From SKVR01 sp964410015 (GTDB taxonomy: Bacteria; Bacteroidota; Bacteroidia; Bacteroidales; UBA7960), in assembly GCA_964410015.1 (NCBI GenBank), contig CAYPFV010000061.1, positions 1-16,539 on the forward strand: a stretch of 16,539 bases of DNA. Reading direction: 5' to 3'. This document shows, piece by piece, positions 6,815 through 13,741 of this stretch (positions are counted from its first letter, which is position 1; each line of letters starts with the position of its first letter). Under the pieces are notes generated by a model. That model was not told the origin of the DNA, did no database searches, and worked only from the letters and a program-made list of their open reading frames with translations. The position numbers and the translations under genes are program-made.

Positions 6815-9800
6815 CTATTTTTTTAAGTTGGTTAAAATATTTACAAAAGAGGGGAATTCTTCCAGGGTTGCTTTAATTTTATCAAGGTCGAGCAATTCAA
6901 CCTCTTCGATCAGTTTTTGAGCATATTTTTCTAAGAAATCCAGTTGATAACGTTGGGCAAATGTTTTGATATCACCAGCAAACTCTTCAATACTAAAAAG
7001 AATGAGCGTGTCGTTGATTTCTTCCCATTTGGGTAAAAGTGAAGCGTTGACTTCCTGAATGGCTTTTTCCAGATCACCAGGTTTTATTTGTATGCTACTG
7101 GGATCAAATTTTGCCGGTTTTTCAGTTTTTTTTGTTTGCTCATCTGCAATTTGGTGTTTAAGATGTTTACTTATTTCAGCAAACAGATCGTTTCGCCTCA
7201 CGGGTTTGAAAAGCACCCCTGCAAACAAACCTGAATTGTCTATTTTGTCGGAACTAAAAACCGATGCTGTAAAGGCAACAATGGGTATATGTTTTTTATC
7301 GGGTTTGTTTTTGATCATTTTTGCCAGTTCATATCCATCTATTCCGGGCATTCGCATATCGAGCAGAATAAGGTCAGGTGAGCTTTGGTTGATTACTTGC
7401 AGTCCCATCTCACCGTTGTCAGCAGTAGATATCAGAAGGTTTGAACCAGAGAGCAGGTTTTCTACCGATTCAATATTGGTTCTTACATCATCAACTATAA
7501 GGATTGTAGCAGGATCAAAAACGATGTTTTTGATTTCAGATACCTGATCATTTCTTTGTCTGATTAGTTTTAAATTTTTTTCAACATCCGCAATTGAGAT
7601 GATGAATGTAGAGCCTTGTCCTACTGTACTTTCAACACTGATGCTTCCATTCATTTTCTCTACCAATCTTTTGGTGATGGTAAGTCCCAGTCCGGTTCCT
7701 CCAAACTGTCGGTTTGTTTTGCCTGACTGTTGTCTGAAAACTTCAAATATCTTTTCCTGGTCATCGTTTGGAATACCGATGCCGGTGTCTGTGATCATAA
7801 TTTTTAAATCACCGCGGATTTCTTTGTTGGCAATGTATTCAGTTTTGATGGTGATGTGTCCTTTGTGGGTAAATTTAATGGCATTTCCCACCATATTAAA
7901 CAGGATCTGTTTGATCCTTATTTCATCAATTTTAATAGCAGGAGGAAAGTTTTTGTCAATGATAATGTTGATTTCCAGTCCTTTGCTGTCGGCTTTGTTT
8001 TGGAAAAGCATTTTTATTTCCTGCAAAATATTGGGGAAATCAACGGGTGATGGCGACAGTTCGAGTTTTCCTGCTTCAATTTTAGAGAGGTCGAGAATAT
8101 CGTTGATCAGGGAAAGCAGCAGGTTTCCGCTGCTGAGCACTGATTTCACCATTTTTTTCAGGTTGTCGGCTTCGAGTTTGTGATACAGTGCTTCGCTGAA
8201 TCCCAGTATGGCGTTCATAGGGGTGCGGATTTCGTGGCTCATATTTGCCAGAAATTCTGATTTTGCTTTGTTAGCTGCTTCTGCCTGTTCTTTTGCTTCC
8301 CTGAGTTTTCTATCCGAAGCAATTCTTTCCCTCACATTCACCAGCATTTGTGCAAAAATCAGGAGCATAGTGATCTCTTTGAGGGTGTATTGGTGATGTT
8401 TTTTCACAGAATCGAAGCCCACAAAACCCACCAATACTCCTTTGCTGATCATGGGCAGTGTGATGATGCTTTTTATTCCCTGAGGTTCCAGAATAGATTT
8501 GATGCCATAGGGTCCATCGTCGGGTAGCGAAGATACATCCTGGATGTATAGCGATTCCCCTTTTTTATGCTTATTTACCCACTCTGGGATATTCTCCAGG
8601 GGAACATTTTGCAGGTTTTCGATTTCAGGTTTTATGTCCTTTTCGCACCATTCATAGGTATTTGAAGTAGTATTTTTATCGAAATCATAGTCGAAAATAT
8701 ACGCCCTGTCGGCTCCTACAAATTGTGCCAGATCGCGCAAAGAATAGTTAATGGCATCGTGTACTTTTTCCAGTTCTATATTGATGTAAGTAGAAGAAAT
8801 GCTAATGATAATATCCTGCATGTTGATGTGCTGCCGGATAGTTTCTTCCTGTTTTTTTTTCTCTGAAATATCATTGATCACACCGTCGATACGCACGGGA
8901 ATTCCTTTTTCATTTTTGATCAAATGAAGATCATTGCTCACCCATTTTGTTTTTCCTTCTGCAGTTATGATCTTGTATTCCAGTTTGCTTCTTTCGTTGT
9001 GAGGCAGCATATCAATTGCCTGTTTAAAGTACCTTTCGTGATTGGGGTGAAGCAGATCAAATAAAAGGTTTTTCTGAGTTACAAATTTTTCTGGTTTATA
9101 ACCCGTAACTTCAAAAACAGAAGGGCTAATAAAAAGCATTTCCATTTTGGGCCAGGATGCCGACCAAACCACATCCTTCATGTTGTTCAGGATGCTGGTC
9201 AATTGCTTTTCTTTACCGATGATCTCAGCTTCAAATTTCTTTTTCTCAGTGATATCTGAGGCCACACCAGTATGTCTGATTATTTTGCCTTTATTGTCTT
9301 TGATAGGAAAGTGGCTTGCCTGCACCCATTTTATTTTATTCCCTGGAGTCTGAATCCGATACTCGATGGCAAAATCCTTAGTAGACTTATAATTTCTAAA
9401 AGTCTCCAATACCTTTTTTTTGTCTGGTTCGTAAATATTATCTAAAAATGCCTGAGGATTTTTATAAAGACTTTCGGTTTTTTGTTCCCACACTTTTTCG
9501 TATGCCGGGTTTACGTATAGTATCTGGTTGTTTTCTTTGTTTCTCAACCACACCACTTCATTCATGTTTTCGGTGATCTGGCGTAGTTTGTTTTCACTGT
9601 CTTCCAGGTCTTGTTTTGCTTTTATGCGGTCTGAAATGTCTCTTGACTGACCAATCACAAATCCCTCACCTTTAATTTTAATATATTTTGCGGTTGTCTC
9701 TAAAGGAATAATTTCGCCTGTTTCCCGGTTTATTTTGTCTCTTTCAAAGGATATAAAATCAGCCTTTTTTAATTCGGTGATTCTTTTTTTCCATTTCTTC

Positions 9801-10801
9801 TCATTAGGATAAGCCTCATCATAATCCCACAAAAAGACGTCCTTTCCAGGTTTTACCTCAACCCCCAGCAGCAAAGTTGCTTTTTGATTGCAGTAGATAA
9901 GTTTACCTTTTTCCGTTAATATTTGCACCGCATCCGAAGTATGATCGATCAAAGTTTTAAAGATGCTCAGTTGTTCTTCCATGGCTTTTTGCCCGGTTAT
10001 GTCCAGGCTAATGCCAACCAATCCCTCAATTTCACCCTTGTGGTTCAGCAGTGGTATTTTTGATATGAGTGCCCATTGATTTTCGCCAATGGAGGTTATT
10101 TTATTGATGATACTTTTTTTCTCTTTTACTACCTGCATATCTTCTTTTTCAGCACTTTCGGCATATTCAGGAGGCAGTAGCTGGTGGTCGGTTTTTCCAA
10201 TAATTTCGGTTTCGCTTTTGGCGCCCAGGTGCTTTAGTTCCTGTTTGTTGGCAAGTGTTTTCCTGAGTTTTTTATCTTTCGAATAAATATTGACCGGCAA
10301 ATTATCAATGATGGTGCGCAAAAGTTTTCTTTCATTGAGCAGTCTGTTTTCAATTTCCTTTCTTTTCTGGTTTTCAACTGCCTGTAAAAGGATTCGGCCC
10401 ATATGACTGCCAATCGCTTTCAATTCATTTTTCAGTAATATATCCAGTGGATTTGTTTTCCCGAGTATCAAAAAACCATAATGGGCAATTTTGTAAGCAT
10501 ACATGAAATTTCCTTTTTCCTGCTTTTCATACAAACCAAAATCGTCTTTTTTGGCAGCTGCGGAAATATCATTTTTAAGGGATTTCCAGTATTTATTTCT
10601 TTTAAAAGCAAAAGGGAGGATAAGTTGCTCCTGCAATTCATGATCAGAATTTTTCATAACACCCACCATAAAACAGTTTAGTTTTCGCAAAAAAACCGGC
10701 AGGCACTCTCTGAGTATATCCTTTTCAGAAGCATTGGTTTTAATGCTGAAAACCAGTTCGAGCAATATCTCCGTTTTTATGTTGCATTTTTCTGTTACCA
10801 T
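6815..10801 (-). CDS. Large soluble hybrid sensor histidine kinase (GAF-like, 4 x PAS, GAF, HisKA, HATPase, REC, helical tail)
   Basis: 1328 aa with no membrane segment. Residues 1-145 form a GAF-like N-terminal domain. Four PAS units follow at about 157-271, 275-395, 401-521 and 530-648, each closing with a PAC-type end such as GISLDITG, GQSRDISD, GVASDITE and GVINDISE. A GAF domain spans about 660-825. HisKA has H856 in NMSHEIRTPMN; HATPase_c has N973 in the N box (VGNAIKFTHKG), DTGIGI near 1005 and GGTGLGL near 1034. The receiver at about 1098-1215 has D1148 in LILLDMRMPG and K1199 in LFKPV. Residues 1235-1328 are an all-helical tail resembling an Hpt bundle but containing no histidine. 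The ATG lies inside the end of the FIST gene (7-nt overlap), and the next kinase begins 3 nt after the stop. It should integrate several cytoplasmic cues and start the relay. Confidence 0.95.
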   Translation of the reverse strand: MVTEKCNIKTEILLELVFSIKTNASEKDILRECLPVFLRKLNCFMVGVMKNSDHELQEQLILPFAFKRNKYWKSLKNDISAAAKKDDFGLYEKQEKGNFMYAYKIAHYGFLILGKTNPLDILLKNELKAIGSHMGRILLQAVENQKRKEIENRLLNERKLLRTIIDNLPVNIYSKDKKLRKTLANKQELKHLGAKSETEIIGKTDHQLLPPEYAESAEKEDMQVVKEKKSIINKITSIGENQWALISKIPLLNHKGEIEGLVGISLDITGQKAMEEQLSIFKTLIDHTSDAVQILTEKGKLIYCNQKATLLLGVEVKPGKDVFLWDYDEAYPNEKKWKKRITELKKADFISFERDKINRETGEIIPLETTAKYIKIKGEGFVIGQSRDISDRIKAKQDLEDSENKLRQITENMNEVVWLRNKENNQILYVNPAYEKVWEQKTESLYKNPQAFLDNIYEPDKKKVLETFRNYKSTKDFAIEYRIQTPGNKIKWVQASHFPIKDNKGKIIRHTGVASDITEKKKFEAEIIGKEKQLTSILNNMKDVVWSASWPKMEMLFISPSVFEVTGYKPEKFVTQKNLLFDLLHPNHERYFKQAIDMLPHNERSKLEYKIITAEGKTKWVSNDLHLIKNEKGIPVRIDGVINDISEKKKQEETIRQHINMQDIIISISSTYINIELEKVHDAINYSLRDLAQFVGADRAYIFDYDFDKNTTSNTYEWCEKDIKPEIENLQNVPLENIPEWVNKHKKGESLYIQDVSSLPDDGPYGIKSILEPQGIKSIITLPMISKGVLVGFVGFDSVKKHHQYTLKEITMLLIFAQMLVNVRERIASDRKLREAKEQAEAANKAKSEFLANMSHEIRTPMNAILGFSEALYHKLEADNLKKMVKSVLSSGNLLLSLINDILDLSKIEAGKLELSPSPVDFPNILQEIKMLFQNKADSKGLEINIIIDKNFPPAIKIDEIRIKQILFNMVGNAIKFTHKGHITIKTEYIANKEIRGDLKIMITDTGIGIPNDDQEKIFEVFRQQSGKTNRQFGGTGLGLTITKRLVEKMNGSISVESTVGQGSTFIISIADVEKNLKLIRQRNDQVSEIKNIVFDPATILIVDDVRTNIESVENLLSGSNLLISTADNGEMGLQVINQSSPDLILLDMRMPGIDGYELAKMIKNKPDKKHIPIVAFTASVFSSDKIDNSGLFAGVLFKPVRRNDLFAEISKHLKHQIADEQTKKTEKPAKFDPSSIQIKPGDLEKAIQEVNASLLPKWEEINDTLILFSIEEFAGDIKTFAQRYQLDFLEKYAQKLIEEVELLDLDKIKATLEEFPSFVNILTNLKK

Positions 10802-11883
10802 GTTGCAATAGCCAGTGTTTTGTTATAAATTTCCAGGAAAGAACTGCCATTATTGGCGATCTCGCCAATGGTTAATGCCCCGTTTACAGGTATATCCATG
10901 TGTTTTACTATGTCAATTTCTTTCTGAAAGTCGTCGGTCATAAACAATACTCTTGAGATACAATCGATCATAAAAATATTTTTAAAATCTTTTCGGTTTC
11001 TGATGGCCCCCTCTTTTGCTTTTTTTGCTGCTTTCAGCAAAGAATCCAAGTTTCCATGCATGATATAAATGTATTCACCCTGGTTGATCCGGTCAACAAT
11101 TTGCATTTTTTTTTCTTCGGTTTTTATGGGGTCTCTGATGATTAATTCGTCATCGAGTTTGATCAGTCCCAGAGGGTATGATTTTGCCAGATCAAAGAAG
11201 TTATTTTCCTGAAGGATTTTGCCCGAGTGTTTTTCAACGATTTGCTTGTAGATATCAAAAGCTGGTTCCCAGTTAATACTTTTCACCAGATTGTCCCATG
11301 CATCCGTAACCTTAAGGGGCTCACTTATGGGCAACCATCCATGCGCTGCATCCAAAGAAACAGGGTGATCAGTCAAAGCAATGACACAGGCATTTTGATG
11401 TATCCCCTGGTTGTTAATAATGCAATCGGTTGGTTGAAAACTCAAAGAACCAGCACCCCCGCCCAGGTAGGTAACAGTTAATCCGAAGTAATTGTAAAGA
11501 TTTTCAATGATCTCGGTTTTCTGGTTTGCCAGCACATCGGTAAAAACAAACAGGTGCTTCCCTGTATTTCCGGCAAAATGCTCATCCAGGTATTCCAGAT
11601 AGTTGTCTTTCTGCCTGCTGCAATCTATAAGAAGAGATTTGAAAGAAAACGGTAGTGGAAGCAACAAAATCCCTTCTTCCATCCGTTTTCCGTCCACAAT
11701 CAATTCAGGGAAAACACCCCCGATGATGGGTTTGATAAACTGTTTCAGCAGAGGGTTTATATCGCTTTTTTTGATTTGAGTTTTATCGGCTATCATGATT
11801 AGTACAGAGTGAACCGAACTGTCGTTGTTTAACTTGTTGAGATTTTTGGCAAGATGTTGAATGCTATTACTGTAAATACCCAT
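10795..11883 (-). CDS. FIST domain signal-transduction sensor protein
   Basis: 362 aa, soluble, no signal peptide. Residues about 20-195 match FIST_N (PF08495), with GGVFPELIVDG near 55-65 and the glycine-rich YLGGGAGSLSF near 139-149. Residues about 200-345 match FIST_C (PF10442), with YPLGLIKLDDELIIRDP near 236-252 and the terminal NGALTIGEIANNGSSFLEIYN block. FIST proteins are predicted from family analyses to bind small ligands, possibly amino acids, and are commonly encoded next to PAS kinases. It is the first gene of a four-gene operon and overlaps the following hybrid kinase gene by 7 nt, so the two are probably made in fixed ratio and may form a sensor complex. The upstream leader contains a perfect 12-bp inverted repeat that could control the operon. 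Confidence 0.92.
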   Translation of the reverse strand: MGIYSNSIQHLAKNLNKLNNDSSVHSVLIMIADKTQIKKSDINPLLKQFIKPIIGGVFPELIVDGKRMEEGILLLPLPFSFKSLLIDCSRQKDNYLEYLDEHFAGNTGKHLFVFTDVLANQKTEIIENLYNYFGLTVTYLGGGAGSLSFQPTDCIINNQGIHQNACVIALTDHPVSLDAAHGWLPISEPLKVTDAWDNLVKSINWEPAFDIYKQIVEKHSGKILQENNFFDLAKSYPLGLIKLDDELIIRDPIKTEEKKMQIVDRINQGEYIYIMHGNLDSLLKAAKKAKEGAIRNRKDFKNIFMIDCISRVLFMTDDFQKEIDIVKHMDIPVNGALTIGEIANNGSSFLEIYNKTLAIATW

Positions 11884-11967
11884 TTCTATAAGATTTTGTT
11901 AATATCAGACATCTGAATTTGTTTGCATATGTAAAAAAGTAATTGATCTGTCAGATTTTGGCTCTGT

Positions 11968-12006
11968 GTCTGAAAAGCAGGATAGTAATGCTTTTCAGAC
12001 TTTTTT
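11968..12006 (+). terminator. Perfect 12-bp inverted repeat with plus-strand T-tract
   Basis: GTCTGAAAAGCA (11968-11979) and TGCTTTTCAGAC (11989-12000) pair perfectly around a 9-nt loop and are followed on the plus strand by six T. In form this is a textbook intrinsic terminator for plus-strand transcription, yet no plus-strand gene lies before it. Read on the minus strand it lies 85-117 nt upstream of the FIST start, inside the likely leader or promoter. It could block antisense transcription, be a two-fold operator, or form a leader hairpin. Confidence 0.5.
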
Positions 12007-12312
12007 GGTTTTTTATCCGGCAACTTCATTTTAATTCTTTTTAAAAAAAATCTTTTTGGCAAACTAACGCTGTCAGAGATACGCTCTATAAAAAAAGGAT
12101 GCAATGTACAATCTTTAGTAGCTAAAAACATCAGTATTTTTATGTAAAAAACACCTGTTTTATCCATCTCCGTTTCAAAAGAATCGGATGTATTGAGACA
12201 ATATGAGACGGTAATATTCCTGTAATTGTTTAAGATTTCAAAACAGAAAATAGCGCTGTATGAGTTCCTGCAGGGAATTCAATTTATGATTGAGTCCACT
12301 CTGAAAAGTAAA

Positions 12313-12343
12313 TTATCCACAGATTACACAGATTTACACAGAT
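12313..12343. repeat. CACAGAT direct repeats with DnaA-box-like 9-mer
   Basis: TTATCCACA at 12313-12321 matches the DnaA-box consensus exactly. CACAGAT occurs at 12318, 12327 and 12337, on a 9-10-nt pitch, with a fourth copy at 12387-12393. Similar CACAGATT(T) tandem stretches are familiar in intergenic DNA of many bacteria, so this is more likely a short dispersed intergenic repeat than an origin; there is no dnaA, dnaN or parAB in view. Confidence 0.5.
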
Positions 12344-12397
12344 GCTAAATCCTGATAATCAATGTGTTTAAAAAAAAGAAAATAATCACAGATTTGC

Positions 12398-12413
12398 CGA
12401 AAACAAGTTTTCG
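12398..12413. repeat. Short perfect hairpin CGAAAAC/GTTTTCG
   Basis: A 7-bp perfect inverted repeat with a 2-nt centre lies just after the fourth CACAGAT copy. It has no T-tract on either side. It may be part of the same intergenic repeat element; function unknown. Confidence 0.35.
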
Positions 12414-12537
12414 CAGTGGAATCATGATTTGGATAACAGTTTTGACAGAGTTTTTAAATCTGTTAAAATTTTGAAGTATAATTACCTGTCTTTTTATGAC
12501 GAAAGGAAAGGCAGGAACATCTTTTGGATTCCTTTTT

Positions 12538-12555
12538 TTCAACCTGAGGGTTGAA
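12538..12555 (-). terminator. Hairpin directly after the dehydrogenase stop
   Basis: TTCAACC (12538-12544) and GGTTGAA (12549-12555) pair perfectly around a 4-nt loop, starting 3 nt after the stop codon of the dehydrogenase. On the minus strand an A-run, not a T-run, follows, so it is not a classical intrinsic terminator. It may protect the 3' end of the mRNA or act on plus-strand transcripts. Confidence 0.35.
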
Positions 12556-12558
12556 TAT

Positions 12559-13509
12559 TTAAAAGCCAATTTTTCTGAGGATATCTTTGAGCACGTTAGC
12601 CGAATGAGTGAACTGTTGTTTTTCTTTTTTGTTCAGTTCAATCTTCAAAAACTTATCAACACCCTTTCTGGTAACATGCGAGGGAATGCTGATGCAAACA
12701 TCGCTGACCCCATAAAAATTGCTGACCAGGGTAGAAACAGGTAAAATGGAGTTTTCATTTCGCAGGATGGAACGGCTTATTTTTTGAATGGACAATGCAA
12801 TAGAGTAGTTGGTGGCACCTTTCGCTTCAATGATTTGCTTTCCGGCATTTTTCACGCTGTGAAAGATCTTCTCCAGGTCATGTTGAATGTTGTTCAATCC
12901 GGCATATTCTCTTCCGTACTTTTCAATAGGCATTCCCCCGATCTGTGCATTGCTCCATACGGGCAGTTCGGTATCGCCATGTTCACCTATGATGTATGCA
13001 TGTACATTGGCGGAGTCTACTTTGTAATAATCGCTGATGGTGTATTTCAACCGGGCAGTGTCGAGCACGGTACCCGATCCGATGATTTGTCCGGCGGGCA
13101 AACCAGAAATTTTTAAACTGACGTATGTAAGGATATCCACAGGATTTGTAACCACAATATACACTGCATAAGGTGCAAAGCGGGTAATTTGAGGGATAAT
13201 AGACTTGAATATATCCACATTGTTTTGTGCCAGATCGGTTCTGCTCTGACCGGGTTTGCGGTTTGCGCCGGCGGTAATCACCACAATATCGGAATCTTCG
13301 CAATCCTGAAATTCGCCACAGCGAATGCTAATGGGAGAAAGAAAACTTAGTCCATGGTTCATATCCATGGCAATTCCTCTGGCAAGTTTTTGATTTTTGT
13401 CTATCAGTACCACTTCTCTTGCTAATCTGCTGATTATGAGCGTGTATGCATAGGTGCTTCCCACATTCCCGACTCCTATGATGGATATTTTAGGTTTTAA
13501 ATGACTCAT
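12559..13509 (-). CDS. ldh: L-lactate/malate dehydrogenase family enzyme (LDH-like, Arg at specificity position 102)
   Basis: 316 aa from the ATG at 13509; a longer frame starting at 13548 adds 13 residues with no family match, so the shorter start is preferred. The Rossmann motif GVGNVGS is at 12-18, and D37 ends strand 2, indicating NAD rather than NADP. Catalytic residues: R90 (standard 109) in GQSR, D150 and R153 (168, 171) in VLDTARL, H177 (195) in GEHGDTE, and T233 (246) in KGATNY. The body is LDH-like, for example HAYIIGEHGDTELPVWS. However, the loop reads ANRKPGQSR, placing Arg (R84, codon 13258-13260) where classical LDHs have Gln102; Arg there is the malate dehydrogenase signature. 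It reversibly reduces pyruvate or oxaloacetate with NADH in the cytoplasm. Family is certain; substrate is uncertain. The preceding gene ends 232 nt upstream beyond a terminator, so it appears monocistronic. Confidence 0.93.
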   Translation of the reverse strand: MSHLKPKISIIGVGNVGSTYAYTLIISRLAREVVLIDKNQKLARGIAMDMNHGLSFLSPISIRCGEFQDCEDSDIVVITAGANRKPGQSRTDLAQNNVDIFKSIIPQITRFAPYAVYIVVTNPVDILTYVSLKISGLPAGQIIGSGTVLDTARLKYTISDYYKVDSANVHAYIIGEHGDTELPVWSNAQIGGMPIEKYGREYAGLNNIQHDLEKIFHSVKNAGKQIIEAKGATNYSIALSIQKISRSILRNENSILPVSTLVSNFYGVSDVCISIPSHVTRKGVDKFLKIELNKKEKQQFTHSANVLKDILRKIGF

Positions 13510-13607
13510 GGTTGTTTTGAATTTTTTATGCAGGTTTTGAACTCGCATTAACTCTTTATCGTGTTATTAAAAACCTATGTTTGATTGTTTTTTACCAAAC
13601 AGTCAAC

Positions 13608-13647
13608 AAAAAAACAGCAATGTATCGTAATGCATGCTGTTTTTTTT
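13608..13647 (-). terminator. Intrinsic terminator after the GH10 gene
   Basis: AAAAAAACAGCA (13608-13619) pairs with TGCTGTTTTTTT (13635-13646) around a 15-nt loop. The core is CAGCA/TGCTG flanked by an A-run and a T-run, which makes it bidirectional in form. It lies about 95 nt after the GH10 stop and about 100 nt upstream of the dehydrogenase start, separating the two transcripts. Confidence 0.6.
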
Positions 13648-13741
13648 ATAAAAAGTTACTGGAATGTAAAAATACGAAAAGTTGCCGAGAAACCGCTGGT
13701 AGATATGGAAATGGATCAGATGTTTTTGTGGATTTTTATGG

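Larger units (their letters stand above)
11884..12558. other. 675-nt non-coding region upstream of the FIST operon
   Basis: No recognisable gene on either strand. The two small minus-strand reading frames here show no family features, and one runs through the perfect inverted repeat at 11968-12000. Contents, listed separately: that repeat, the CACAGAT cluster with a DnaA-box-like 9-mer, a short hairpin at 12398-12413 and a hairpin just after the dehydrogenase stop. There is also an imperfect stem at 12485-12493 / 12507-12515. The promoter of the FIST operon must lie here, but I see no convincing -33/-7 or -24/-12 match. No tRNA or rRNA was recognised. Confidence 0.6.

Noticed and set aside
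7599..8183. 194-codon plus-strand frame opposite the hybrid kinase
   Set aside because: Antisense to conserved HisKA/HATPase sequence; its Ser/Ile/Leu-rich translation follows from the codon pattern of the real gene.
11886..12167. 93-codon minus-strand frame directly upstream of the FIST gene
   Set aside because: No family features, biased low-complexity composition, and it runs through a perfect 12-bp inverted repeat; more likely the leader/promoter region of the operon.
12313..12343. Replication origin suggested by DnaA box plus repeats
   Set aside because: Only one perfect box, no dnaA, dnaN, gidA or partition genes, and no AT-rich unwinding array; a dispersed intergenic repeat is more likely.
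12345..12569. 74-codon minus-strand frame overlapping the dehydrogenase 3' end
   Set aside because: Starts inside the dehydrogenase gene, crosses two hairpins and encodes Lys/Ile/Phe-rich sequence typical of translated AT-rich spacer.
13510..13548. Upstream start adding 13 residues to the dehydrogenase
   Set aside because: The extra residues (MRVQNLHKKFKTT) have no counterpart in the family, while the ATG at 13509 gives the usual short lead into GVGNVG.
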